NCBI GenBank assembly: GCA_034401795.1
Contig: CM067360.1
Coordinates: forward strand, 48,206,260 to 48,270,259
Direction: 5' to 3'
Source: Chaetoderma sp. LZ-2023a
Lineage: Eukaryota > Mollusca > Caudofoveata > Chaetodermatida > Chaetodermatidae
DNA: 64,000 bases
Shown here: in pieces, positions 26,753 through 38,247 of the stretch
How positions within the stretch are numbered: the stretch's first letter is position 1
Layout of the letters: the number at the start of each line of letters is the position of its first letter
Position numbers and translations under genes: made by a program
The notes under the pieces: generated by a model
Database searches by the model: none
What the model saw: the letters and a program-made list of their open reading frames with translations, nothing else
Told to the model about the DNA's origin: nothing

Positions 26753-27578
26753 CTATATAGTTACATTGACATTTGAATTCAGGGAAATCAGGATTCATTG
26801 TGTTAAAATCAATACAAATATGCGCAGATGATATGAGATTCAGCGGAGATTAGCTAGAAATGGGCGGGGCATATCTAGAAATGACTCCATCAAATGCCTA
26901 ATAATTTAAACTATTATTCAAATCAATAAAGCACTTGCTCTGCTTCATCACATTTTGCCATCATTGGTCTGAGAAGTGATCTCTTACGATAATGATGTCA
27001 GATTTGTGGGTCAGATAACGTGACGCCAGCTGGATGATGAAGTAGTGGTTAATAGATTGAAGGTTTAACAAACTGATACACAGTTACTCGTTAGAGACCT
27101 CTGACTTGCAAGATTTCTCTAAATGATATACCTTTAACAATCATGTTTAATTAAAGATTGCTGTATGCATGGCAAATGAACCCACGTCTTAGGAAATAAT
27201 GTCTATTTATAATCTGGCATTCTCCATCATGAATCAACTCTCATGCCTAGTATGGGCCTTCGCAACATCCCACCCATCCCTACCTCTCTACCCACCCCCA
27301 ACCCCAAAGAGGAAGTCTTTGGTTCTGCACCCCATATTCGGTCATAGTATGGGAATGAGAAAACAGAAAAACCATGAAAGTTTAATTCAATTAAAACCTT
27401 AAAACTAACGAAACCCAAATTGTATATTTAAATGATGTGGAGTGGAGCTCATAGATTTGGTTTGACGTGCTCAAGGTTATGGAATTTAACTGTTCTTGCA
27501 GATTACTGTCATGAGAAAGATGAACGCAAGACGAAGAACTGTTCTTGCAAATAACGGGTACAACACGGGACGAAACTC
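26753..27578. other. Unassigned DNA
   Basis: Nothing recognised apart from the MITE scrap near 26,863. Confidence 0.45.
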
Positions 27579-27660
27579 GGGGGGGGGCGTGTAGGCGGCG
27601 GGGGTGGGGGTGGGGGTGGGGGTGGGGGGTGGGGTGGCTGGGGTGGGTGTGTGGTGTGTT
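27579..27660 (+). repeat. G-rich, G-quadruplex-prone tract
   Basis: A run of nine G's is followed by repeated GGGGGT units and several further G4 to G6 runs, all on the + strand. At least four G-tracts of three or more with loops of one to three bases meet the usual intramolecular quadruplex pattern. Confidence 0.85.
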
Positions 27661-27949
27661 GTCTTGTCCAGCGTTTCGGAAATTCTGAACAGGTGCCCTT
27701 GAAACTGCTGTTAGGATCGCGAGAAGGCTAGAACCCAATTTCAACCTTAATGACGCGGGCGTGGGGTGGGTGTGGGGAACCCCGGAGGTCTGTGTCGGGT
27801 GGGATGGGATTTGGCCACATCAGTCTTATAGGTGTGACATCTATGCGAGTAGCTTGAAGCACGGTCCCCAAACCAAAAACACTGTGTAAAATATGAAGTG
27901 AATCGAAGCAGTAGATTTATGAAAACAGCCACACACACTCAAACATATA
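27661..27949. other. Unassigned DNA between the G-rich tract and the Tc1 element
   Basis: No gene recognised. A second G-rich patch lies at about 27,756-27,805. Confidence 0.4.
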
Positions 27950-29606
27950 CACCTGTGCAAAAGTTAAGCACCACCCTATTTTTACGCACATGCGAGGGTA
28001 TATTCATGTGCTATGAAGAAAGCAATAGCATAAACATTTATGTACCCATCCATCTTAGTGCAAGAGGTAATAATGCAACTAGAGGAATGCTGATTATGAT
28101 GGTGGGGAAACACTGTATGTTTTTGTTTGAACTTGAAAACGAGGCCTGAATATGGTTACGTTGACACAACTGACAACTATTGCCCTACAGTTGACACACG
28201 TGGCTAGATTGTCATTAATGGTGTCTGAAAACGAAGTTTAACATCTGTGCACGAGTTTGAGACTGTCATTATTAATACCGGGTATATCCACCTTGTGCCT
28301 GGATGACGGCCTGGACACGACGTCTCATGCTGGTCACCAACCGACTGATACGCCATTGTGGTATTCGTTGCCATTCAAGATGGAGTGCGTCTGTTAATTC
28401 CTGTAGGTTCTGCACAGGAGGATCCCTCCTTCTCACCATGTTTCCCAGAATGTCCCAGATATGCTCAATAGGGTTCATGTCAGGGCTCCTTGCTGGCCAT
28501 GGTAGGGTTTCGATGGCATTCTGGCGGAGGTATTCATGCACAGCTCTAGCACGATGTGGTCGGGCGTTGTCATCCATGAATATAGGGTGGGTTCCAGGTG
28601 CATGATTTACAAAATGAGGGACCACAACTCTATCCAGTATGGAATCTTGATATCTTTGTCCATTTAGTGTTCCAGGTACAGTCAACAGATCCAGCTTACA
28701 ATCAAATGAGATGCACCCCTATATCATAACGGAACCTCCACCAAATGGAACTTCTTCCATGATGTTACGTTGGTCGTACGCCGTGCGTCTGGACCTCCAA
28801 ACACGAGTTCGACCATCTGTGGCATGAAGCAGGAACCGACTTTCATCGGACCAGTGTACCCGTCTCCAGGATCTCATGTTCCAGTGTCTTCTTTCGTTGC
28901 ACCACCTCAGACGCCCCTCTTTGTGGTGTGCAGTGAGGAGAGGACGTCTGACAGGTCTCCTAGCTTTCATGCCAGCAGCATACAGTCTCCTTTTGACGGT
29001 AGACATTGACACTCTATTGCGCGTTTCCCATTGCTGGCTGAGCACTCTGCTGTTGGTGAATGGAGATCTCCTAACAAGGCGTACTAGGGCTCGATCATCA
29101 CGGGCAGTAGTCTTCTTCGGTCTTCCAGATCTAGGCCTGTACTTCACCTCGTTAGTTTGCCCATGTTTTGCAATCAAACGACTGATTACAGTATGGTTAA
29201 TGTTCAGCTGTCTGCCAAGCTCTCTGCATGACATACCAGTGGTATGCATGCCTATGATTTGCCATTTCACACGATCACTTAACCTTCGTCTTGCCATAGC
29301 GGTTCACAATCAAGAGCTAATTCTCTCTGTACAAATAAACCACGGTCATGAACACAAAATTCCTAATCTTGTCGCCTAAATCTGTATGTAATGTTCTACA
29401 CCTCAAACTGGACTTTTACATAACTGAACACGTGTGCTGTTTCCCGCCACGCACGGACATCAGGCGGCGTGAAGTCATGCATGCATGTGCATTTCGTACT
29501 TGGAATTATGTCAGCTAACGCGGGGACAAAAAGTATGGCAGCCTAGTTGTACCATCATGTTTCTACGTTCTATTGTTTTTGCTGGTGCTTAACTTTTGCA
29601 CAGGTG
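27950..29606 (-). mobile_element. Tc1-like DNA transposon, 1,657 bp
   Basis: Ends are 24-bp perfect inverted repeats starting CACCTGTGCAAAAG (27,950-27,973 and 29,583-29,606), each flanked by TA, the invariant Tc1/mariner target. The single gene lies inside on the minus strand. The TIRs being intact and only one stop in the gene point to a fairly recent insertion. Confidence 0.93.
28272..29297 (-). pseudogene. Tc1-family DDE transposase (one in-frame stop)
   Basis: Cuts and pastes the element through its TIRs at TA sites. The N-terminal half (MARRRLSDRVKWQIIGM...) has two helix-turn-helix-like DNA-binding segments and an RPRSGRPKK linker typical of Tc1. The catalytic triad is visible: VHWSDESRF (first D), IFMDDNARPH (second D) and MNPIEHIWD (E), consistent with DD34E. 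Codon 193 is TAG (28,719-28,721), where family members usually have Trp. The frame before and after is the same, so a single TGG-to-TAG change inactivates it. Total length, 341 codons, is the normal Tc1 size. Confidence 0.92.
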
Positions 29607-29746
29607 TATATATAGCTGGTATATTTGTAGAGGCATACAGGCGTAGAAACAGGAAGACACAAATGCAGTAGACCTTTTGAGCTGCAGAGCAAGGATAGCA
29701 ATAGTTATTTTTGTTTTGCTGCTGGCTTAATCGTGCAATAAACAAT

Positions 29747-32086
29747 GACTACAGTACATACGCACTACCATTATTGTCCAACCATCAGCTAAGATGATGA
29801 CTACAGTACATACGCACTACCGTTATTGTCCAACCATCAGCTAAGATGATGACTACAGTGCATACGCACTACCATTATTGTCCAGCCATCAGCTAAGATG
29901 ATGACTACAGTACATACGCACTGCCATTATTGTCCAACCATCAGCTAAGATGATGACTACAGTACATACGCACTACCATTATTGTCCAACCATCAGCTAA
30001 GCTGATGACTACAGTACATACGCACTTCCATTATTGACCAAACATCAGCTAAGATGATGAATACAATACATACGCACTACCATTATTGTCCAACCATCAG
30101 CTAAGATGATGACTACAGTACATACGCACTACCATTATTGTCCAACCATCAGCTAAGATGATGACTACAGTACATACGCACTACCATTATTGTCCAACCA
30201 TCAGCTAAGATGATGACTACAGTACATACGCACTACCATTATTGTCCAACCATCAGCTAAGATGATGACTACAGTACATACGCACTGCCATTATTGTCCA
30301 ACCATCAGCTAAGATGATGACTACAGTACATACGCACTACCATTATTGTCCAGCCATCAGCTAAGATGATGACTACAGTACATACGCACTGCCATTATTG
30401 TCCAACCATCAGCTAAGATGATGACTACAGTACATACGCACTACCATTATTGTCCACCCATCAGCTAAGATGATGACTACAGTACATACGCACTACCATT
30501 ATTGTCCAACCATCAGCTAAGATGATGACTACAGTACATACGCACTACCATTATTGTCCAACCATCAGCTAAGATGATGACTACAGTACATACGCACTGC
30601 CATTATTGTCCAACCATCAGCTAAGATGATGACTACAGTACATACGCACTGCCATTATTGTCCAGCCATCAGCTAAGATGATGACTACAGTACATACGCA
30701 CTACCATTATTGTCCAACCATCAGCTAAGCTGATGACTACAGTACATACGCACTTCCATTATTGACCAAACATCAGCTAAGATGATGAATACAATACATA
30801 CGCACTACCATTATTGTCCAACCATCCGCTAAGATGATGACTACAGTACATACGCACTACCATTATTGTCCAACCATCAGCTAAGATGATGACTACAGTA
30901 CATACGCACTACCATTATTGTCCAACCATCAGCTAAGATGATGACTACAGTACATACGCACTACCATTATTGTCCAACCATCAGCTAAGATGATGACTAC
31001 AGTACATACGCACTGCCATTATTGTCCAACCATCAGCTAAGATGATGACTACAGTACATACGCACTACCATTATTGTCCACCCATCAGCTAAGATGATGA
31101 CTACAGTACATACGCACTACCATTATTGTCCAACCATCAGCTAAGATGATGACTACAGTACATACGCACTACCATTATTGTCCAACCATCAGCTAAGATG
31201 ATGACTACAGTACATACGCACTACCATTATTGTCCAACCATCAGCTAAGATGATGACTACAGTACATACGCACTACCATTATTGTCCAACCATCAGCTAA
31301 GATGATGACTACAGTACATACGCACTACCATTATTGTCCAACCATCAGCTAAGATGATGACTACAGTACATACGCACTGCCATTATTGTCCAGCCATCAG
31401 CTAAGATGATGACTACAGTACATACGCACTACCATTATTGTCCAACCATCAGCTAAGATGATGACTACAGTACATACGCACTACCATTATTGTCCAGCCA
31501 TCAGCTAAGATGATGACTACAGTACATACGCACTACCATTATTGTCCAGCCATCAGCTAAGATGATGACTACAGTACATACGCACTGCCATTATTGTCCA
31601 ACCATCAGCTAAGATGATGACTACAGTACATACGCACTACCATTATTGTCCAACCATCAGCTAAGATGATGACTACAGTACATACGCACTGCCATTATTG
31701 TCCAACCATCAGCTAAACTGATGACTACAGTACATACGCACTACCATTATTGTCCAACCATCAGCTAAGATGATGACTACAGTACATACGCACTACCATT
31801 ATTGTCCAACCATCAGCTAAGCTGATGACTACAGTACATACGCACTACCAGTATTGTCCAACCATCAGCTAAGATGATGACTACAGTACATACGCACTAT
31901 CATTATTGACCAACCATCAGCTAAGATGATGTCTACAGTACATACGCACTACCATTATTGTCCAACCATCAGCTAAGATGATGATTACAGTACATACGCA
32001 ATACTATTCTTGTCCAACCATCAGCCAAGATGATGACTACAGTACATACGCACTACCATTATTGTCCAACAATCAGCTAAGATGAT
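29747..32086. repeat. 52-bp satellite, 45 units
   Basis: The array is 2,340 bp, exactly 45 x 52, with almost no indels. Each unit runs GACTACAGTACATACGCACT ... CATCAGCTAAGATGAT and contains a short CATCA/TGATG inverted pair. Substitution variants are shared between distant units. A distinctive three-unit block (GCTGATG, then TTCCATTATTGACC, then GAATACAATA) at 30,001 recurs at 30,729, exactly 14 units away. Confidence 0.97.
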
Positions 32087-32127
32087 GGAAACTTTAGAAA
32101 ATCTACTTGACTTTACAGAGCGCATCA

Positions 32128-32440
32128 TATCGGAGTAACTCAGTTTTAGCTACTCCCCGCACACGCTTTCCCGTGTTGGGATCGATCGATCCCTGCAATC
32201 TCGCGATTTTAATTTTCAGAAAACAATACAGGTAAGCTATTGAATATTTAAAAGTTAATTTGACTGAGTGTTGTTACTGCCTATGGCAGCAACAGCGCCC
32301 GCCAGTCAAAGTAGTTTCAAAATATTCAACAGCATGTTTGTTAAATAGTACAGACATACAATTCGTAATTCATTATGACGGCATCCTACATGCCACGTAG
32401 TTGATTTTGACGTTATCTGATTGATGAATAAGCTGGAATC
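32128..32440 (+). mobile_element. Palindromic MITE-like element, copy 5
   Basis: TTTTAGCTACTCCCC and a GATCGATCGATC segment, a palindrome at 32,240-32,330, an ACAATTCG segment and a degenerate TGACG site. It sits between the satellite and the Academ-like transposon. Confidence 0.65.
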
Positions 32441-32649
32441 CTCCATTCAGCCGCAGCTACATCTTTCAAGCATATATCGGGATTGAAATTAATATAACAA
32501 AGCCATGGTTACATTAGAAACTATGTATGTTCCAAGATGTTGCCAATGCGATGTAAATTTTAACAGGATTAACAAAAGCCGTTCATATTACTACCATACT
32601 CAAGACTGCGTCCATGATTTCAATACAGACACGCATCTAATACGGATTA
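32441..32649. other. Short unassigned spacer ending in TTA
   Basis: Contains the TTA (32,647-32,649) interpreted as the left copy of the transposon's target-site duplication. Confidence 0.5.
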
Positions 32650-32810
32650 TAGTCCAGTAAAACTACAAATTAACCTAGAACAAATTGCAACAGAATTTAT
32701 TTCTTTTCTGCGGCATTCATGGGACTGCCAGGTGTCACATATCAAAAGTCCTCCAAAATCCCTCGATGGGAAAGTGGGTAAATTCGCATATTTAGCTACC
32801 GCCATTATCT
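32650..32810. repeat. Left inverted terminal repeat of the Academ-like element
   Basis: Reverse-complement match to the right terminal repeat (35,925-36,086), with two perfect cores of 21 and 23 bp separated by a diverged middle. Confidence 0.8.
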
Positions 32811-33122
32811 GAATAATGAAACTTCCCTTACCTGCTTCATTCCGCAAATAAACGAAGTAGAAATGTTGTCTAAGCTCTGAATTTCATGGTCACGGAAGAC
32901 AGTAAGCAATTGGCAATATTGCCTTGAACCACGTGTACAAATTCTCCAAACCACAGATTAAATATGGTTGTATGCACAGGGCCGGGGTAATTTAAAAAAA
33001 TTATATTTAAAGTAAGTTTAATTTTGTTTTTCGCTTTTAAAATTTTATCTAAAATAAATTGCATTTTAATTTTCACTTTTATCTCACAATTTGAATAAAT
33101 TTCTATACAATTCAATCAGAAT

Positions 33123-35629
33123 ATGGACATGGATTTAGATACATGCGTTATTTGTAACTGGAGCCTAGAAAATGGCTCACAAACTGTTAAGCTTCGAGTT
33201 AAAGGCTGTGACGGTATTAACAATGCTAGCAGAGCCCGTGAAAGCGATGTCATAGCTGAAGTAGGACAGAGGGTTCATGTAAAATGTCGACGGGAGTTCA
33301 TTGATCCCAAGCGGATTGCACAATCTCCACCACCCATGCGAACACTCCGTTCAGAAAGTCCAACATTCAATTTTAGTGAACATTGTTTGCTATGCGGATA
33401 CCCTGCAGAAATTCAAGATGGAAAGAAACGTGGCTATGATATTTATCCAGTAAGTACTCATGACTTTCAATGTAGTATCGCCGAGGCCTGTGAGCAGAGA
33501 AAAGACGAATGGGGCAAACTTGTAGCTGGGCGGCTTGCCTTCACGCCGGATTTATGCGTTGTCAATGCAGTATACCATCAAAGCTGCAGCATAAATTTTC
33601 GAACCATGAAAAATATCCCTCAGCTGCACTCATCTTGCTCATCCCAAAAACATGGAAGGCCAGAAGACTTGGACAGAGTAAGAGCATTTAGTGCGACAAT
33701 GGCATTTCTTGAAAATAATGATGATGAGCAGCTGACCCTGCACGACCTCGTTAATAAAATGCAAGAGTATCTCGATGATAAAGAGAATAAAGCATATGAG
33801 AAGTGTAAAGTCAAGTGGTGGTCTAACACGAGGTCGTGGAATGACAGAACTTCAGCGTCTTGTTTGGTTGTTGTCTATGCCCGCATGTGCAGATGTGTGT
33901 AATGCAATGCAAGAGCTCACTGGGGGTAAACTGTGATTCAAGTGAACAACACAAAGATTCCACACAATCTCGAATAAAGCGTGATATGGATGATACTTAC
34001 AAAATTCTCAAAATCCTTAGTGAACTGAATCCATTTGGACCAGACCCTTCTCTTAGAGGACTTGTTAGTGGATTGTCTGCACATGAATCAGTCAATGTTG
34101 ACGATGCTAAAGATATTGGAGAATTAATTATTAATTCGATGTGTGGCCAATGTGTATCAAGCATTTCGTTCCAGAGAAAGAGACAAGCTATTACCTTAGC
34201 ATCCAAAACATCTCTCAAGATTGATGATGAATGTGTACAAATTGATCCACAACTCCTATTTCAAAGACTCAGTTTAATTGCTACAAATGGATCAAAAGGG
34301 AATCCAGCATCTTATTTTGAGTATGAGTTGTGCACTCATCCGCCCGCACTCTTTGATAATTCATCTCTTCCATGGGAAGCAAATAAGCCGGCACTTGCTG
34401 ATGCATTGTGGAAATTAATTCAAAATGAAGATGCAGTCCTTCCAGATTCTGTCCACTATGTGCTTGATGGAGGAGCTCTATTACACCGTGTTCCATGGCA
34501 GCGTGGAGAGACATTTGCAAATGTTTGTCAAAGATATGTAAAATATTGCATAAGCAAATATGGAAAGGCTACAGTAGTTTTTGATGGTTATGACCAAGGC
34601 CCAGACATAAAAGATGTAACACATAAGAGGCGAACTCGTGGATCAGGCGCAACAGTTGTACTGACTCCGCAAACAGTTGTAACTCTGAGTAAGCCTGATT
34701 TTCTTAGTAACAAGCAGAACAAACATCGGTTCATATCAATCTTAAGTTCATCTCTCGAACAGGCTGGATGCTTAACGATAAAGGCAAGCGGTGATGCTGT
34801 TGTCTTAATTACGCAAACGGCTATCTTGGCTTCAAAGTCAACAAATACTGCTCTTGTTGGAGACGATACCGACCTACTGGTGTTGCTTCTATACCATACT
34901 GATATGAATGGCTGTCAGCTATTTTTCAGACCAGAGCCAAAGCAAAATGCAAAGAAACCCCGACTGTGGAATATCAAAATGGCAAAGGAAAAACTCGGGT
35001 TCTGTTTGTGCTCACAGCTGTTATTTATCCATGCTATCCTTGGCTGGGACTCAACATCTAGGCTTTATGGAATTGGAAAATCTGCATCCCTTAGCAAAAT
35101 CCAGTGCTGCAAAGAACTCTCTCAAATTGCTGAAGTGTTTACAATGAGTAATGCGAATAAAGATGACGTGATAAAAGCAGGTGAGAAGGCAATGCTTATT
35201 CTATACAATGGCACTTCAATGGATAGTCTAGTTGCTTTGCGGTACAAGCGATTCAGGGAGAAGGTTGCAAAAAGTTCCAAGTATGTTGAAGCACGAGATT
35301 TACCACCAACACCCGCATCCGCAAAGTTTCACAGTCTTCGCGTGTACTACCAAATTCAAGTTTGGAGAGGAGATGCTGGAGACATGGATCCAACAGAATG
35401 GGGCTGGAAAGTTCTCAACCACCAAATGATGCCTGTTAAGACTGACATGCTGGCAGCACCTGACGATTTACTGTATTCATTTAGATGCAGCTGCAAAACT
35501 GGCTGTGAATCAAAGAGATGCACCTGTAGAAAACATGGGCTCAGCTGCACATCCGCCTGCGAAGACTGTAAGGGTCTCAGTTGCTCGAATTCAATAACGC
35601 TCATTGAGGAAGATGACTTGGATAATTGA
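33123..35629 (+). pseudogene. Transposon gene: Cys/His fingers - XPG/FEN-like nuclease - CXC tail (frameshifted)
   Basis: The start is the ATG at 33,123. The first 230 codons hold Cys/His pairs resembling treble-clef fingers (CVICNWSLE ... VHVKCRREF; HCLLCGY ... VYHQSCSINF). The frame then shifts twice. A short stretch in frame 1 (about 33,810-33,925, with MTELQRLVWLLSMPAC) joins frame 2 at a G5 run (33,922-33,926) that has one G too many. From there the gene is open to 35,629. Nuclease-like features are YVLDGGALLHRVPW (near 34,460), VVFDGYD (near 34,572), GDDTDLLVLLLYH (near 34,859) and ILGWDSTSRLYGIGK (near 35,037). The tail has nine Cys in CXC/CX4C spacing. The later copies read GCDSTS, so W at this site is a private change. 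AATAAA lies at 35,715. About 800 codons, probably shortened by an internal loss. Confidence 0.8.
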
Positions 35630-35924
35630 TGCAAGATGAAATTAGTAGAAACCAGGTACCTATGCCATACTATTTCATCTTAGCTTAGCTTAGAAACACA
35701 CAATACCGTGACATAATAAAATATAATATGTATTGTATCAATATCAATGATGGTATTAGGTAAATTCATGCAAGTGGCATAACACAATACATTTAATGTG
35801 TGGAGAATATGTCAATCGTATTCATTTATTACTAAAAAAGTCCAAAAATACCCAGTCACACATATATTACATACCGGTTTTAAAGAAATAAACAAAAATG
35901 GATTTTTCAGGTGAAATGGCCCAA

Positions 35925-36086
35925 ATCTGGTAATAATTATGCAAATTTTACCCTTTCCCCTATTGGAATTTTGGAGGACTTTTGATATGTTGTACATGAT
36001 GGCCCCCTATACACTGGGCGAGGTAAAAAAATTCTGTTGCAATTTGTTCCGGGTTAAAATATTGTTGGCCTAGATTGACTGGACTA
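35925..36086. repeat. Right inverted terminal repeat of the Academ-like element
   Basis: Pairs with 32,650-32,810. It is repeated at 2,618-bp intervals in the downstream array, each time without a matching left repeat. Confidence 0.8.
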
Positions 36087-36940
36087 TTAGCTTAGGTCAG
36101 GTTCGACTGGCGAACAATAGTTAACCTTAGATGAATATTAGTTAACCTTAGATGAATATTTGCATCGTGAGCACGCAATTTCCACACTTTCATGTGTTCG
36201 ACAGGGGATTAGTTATCTAGAGTTATCTATTGCTCTCCGATGCCACACGACACAGATCCCCTAACGCGATAAATATGGTATTTTAATCTGGATGTGTTCT
36301 ACATCGTTAGCCGTCAAGCAGGTGTCCTATGATGATAGCTAGAGAAGGCTGTATACGTGCATCGCGTTGTGAATGGGATTCAGATATTACATCCCAATGT
36401 TAAATCCTGTTTCATAATGTGATAGAATGGATGAACAAGGTGATACATCCAGACTGAGTTATGAATCGTTCGTTTAGCCCATTTACACCCAGTGACGAGA
36501 TACACCAAATCATGAAAAAATGTGTTATTGAATAATTACACATCACTTTTCGTGCAAGTTGTTGCTCCCTGTGAGCGCGACGGGTTTGTGTTAAATTATT
36601 TCGCAAATATCTACCAGATTTCCTCGTGAGTTAACGAAAGCTGGAATTTCCGGCTTGAAAGGGTAAAAACGTGCATTATTAAGATTCGCTTCTGATATCG
36701 TAAATCTCTCATGGAATTCATTATAATCTGCGAAAATGTCTTTATCGCTTGGTATTTATTAGAACAATACAATTTAAAACAAATTTAGTTGTCTTACTAG
36801 CCAAAGGCAGATGAAAAGTTGATGCTCGCGTACTGATTTGGTAGTAGTATCGCAGAACGTAAAGCACACCCACACAAATATGTTTGTACGCTAAGCTAAC
36901 CACCCACGCATTACGTCTAACGATCTACGTACTTTCGAAG
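36087..36940. other. Flanking DNA inside array unit 1
   Basis: Begins with the right TTA. A 23-bp motif containing GTTAACCTTAGATGAATATT is directly repeated at about 36,118-36,160. No gene recognised. Equivalent stretches recur in units 2-5. Confidence 0.5.
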
Positions 36941-37305
36941 TTCACCGTTCCAGTTCATCCATCCTTCATATGACGTCATAATCAACTAAGTGACGAGTAT
37001 GCTGACGTCATAATCATAATCATGACGTCATGAATAATTCGAAATGGCCAGTCTTTAACGCTTAATAGCGCGACACGTTGTGCGAATTGTATGTCTGCTA
37101 TTTAATTTTTGAATATTTTGAAACTAATTTGACTGGGTGCTGTTGCACCCAATAGAATTAGTTTTAAAATATTCAACAGCTTTTCTGCATAATTTTCTGG
37201 AAATTGATAGTCAAGGAGTTCATCGATCGATCCTAGCACGAGCGTGGTGTGGGTGGAGCTTAGATAGAGATGGGCGTGGCATAGCTAAAACTGGAAAGGT
37301 TCATT
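36941..37305 (-). mobile_element. CRE-rich MITE-like element in array unit 1 (reverse)
   Basis: Reverse orientation relative to most family members. It has three perfect TGACGTCA sites within 60 bp (36,971-36,978, 37,003-37,010, 37,023-37,030), the internal palindrome at 37,110-37,178, a CGATCGATC segment, and an end reading AGCTAAAACTGGAAAGGTTC. Copies in the other units sit 2,618, 5,236, 7,854 and 10,472 bp further on. Confidence 0.8.
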
Positions 37306-37371
37306 GGCAATGTTGCTAAAAGAATATGTTAATTAATTTATCAACAAGGAATAATAAATATTCAGATCATA

Positions 37372-38247
37372 ATGTATAATGAATTGTCATCTTCATTCAA
37401 ACCTGACTATACTGGACAATCAATTTCTAGATATTTCTTGATCTTGGCTTCAAAGTCAACAAATACTGCTCTTGTTGGAGACGATACCGACCTACTGGTG
37501 TTGCTTCTATACCATACTGATATGAATAGCTGTCAGCTATTTTTCAGACCAGAGCCAAAGCAAAATGCAAAGAAACCCCGACTGTGGAATATCAAAATGG
37601 CAAAGGAAAAACTCGGGTTCTGTTTGTGCTCACAGCTGTTATTTATCCATGCTATCCTTGGCTGTGACTCAACATCTAGGCTTTATGGAATTGGAAAATC
37701 TGCATCCCTTAGCAAAATCCAGTGCTGCAAAGAACTCTCTCAAATTGCTGAAGTGTTTACAATGAGTAATGCGAATAAAGATGACGTGATAAAAGCAGGT
37801 GAGAAGGCAATGCTTATTCTATACAATGGCACTTCAATGGATAGTCTAGTTGCTTTGCGGTACAAGCGATTCAGGGAGAAGGTTGCAAAAAGTTCCAAGT
37901 ATGTTGAAGCACGAGATTTACCACCAACACCCGCATCCGCAAAGTTTCACAGTCTTCGCGTGTACTACCAAATTCAAGTTTGGAGAGGAGATGCTGGAGA
38001 CATGGATCCAACAGAATTGGGCTGGAAAGTTCTCAACCACCAAATGATGCCTGTTAAGACTGACATGCTGGCAGCACCTGACGATTTACTGTATTCATTT
38101 AGATGCAGCTGCAAAACTGGCTGTGAATCAAAGAGATGCACCTGTAGAAAACATGGGCTCAGCTGCACATCTGCCTGCGAAGACTGTAAGGGTCTCAGTT
38201 GCTCGAATTCAATAATGCTCATTGAGGAAGATGACTTGGATAATTGA
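37372..38247 (+). CDS. Chimeric ORF, array unit 2 (new N-terminus + nuclease/CXC part)
   Basis: Open for 291 codons. The first 23 residues (MYNELSSSFKPDYTGQSISR...) come from flanking DNA plus the 6-bp junction filler. From ILASKSTN onward it is the C-terminal part of the XPG-like transposon gene: GDDTDLLVLLLYH, ILGCDSTSRLYGIGK and the nine-Cys tail. It lacks the fingers and the DGGALLHR and FDGYD acidic motifs, so a full nuclease active site is unlikely. Private change: DMNSCQ instead of DMNGCQ. It shares the TELGW and IMLIEE variants with unit 3. Expression is unknown. Confidence 0.5.
   Translation: MYNELSSSFKPDYTGQSISRYFLILASKSTNTALVGDDTDLLVLLLYHTDMNSCQLFFRPEPKQNAKKPRLWNIKMAKEKLGFCLCSQLLFIHAILGCDSTSRLYGIGKSASLSKIQCCKELSQIAEVFTMSNANKDDVIKAGEKAMLILYNGTSMDSLVALRYKRFREKVAKSSKYVEARDLPPTPASAKFHSLRVYYQIQVWRGDAGDMDPTELGWKVLNHQMMPVKTDMLAAPDDLLYSFRCSCKTGCESKRCTCRKHGLSCTSACEDCKGLSCSNSIMLIEEDDLDN

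Larger units (their letters stand above)
32650..36086 (+). mobile_element. Academ-like (XPG-nuclease) DNA transposon, 3,437 bp, internally deleted
   Basis: About 160 bp at each end form an imperfect inverted repeat. The outer ends are TAGTCCAG and CTGGACTA. A perfect 21-bp match lies at 32,678-32,698 / 36,029-36,049 and a perfect 23-bp match at 32,737-32,759 / 35,968-35,990. Both ends are followed by TTA (32,647-32,649; 36,087-36,089), a 3-bp duplication. The only gene inside encodes an XPG/FEN-like region and a Cys-rich C-terminus, the combination described for the Academ superfamily, which makes 3-4 bp duplications. The family name is inferred; the TIR structure is seen directly. Its right half is amplified downstream. 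Confidence 0.75.

Noticed and set aside
28303..29379. Plus-strand frames across the Tc1 element
   Set aside because: They are antisense shadows of the transposase, which has all family motifs on the minus strand.
25593..32086. Regular 22-bp and 52-bp repeats as a CRISPR array
   Set aside because: Units are directly contiguous with no unique spacers, and the genome is eukaryotic; these are satellites.
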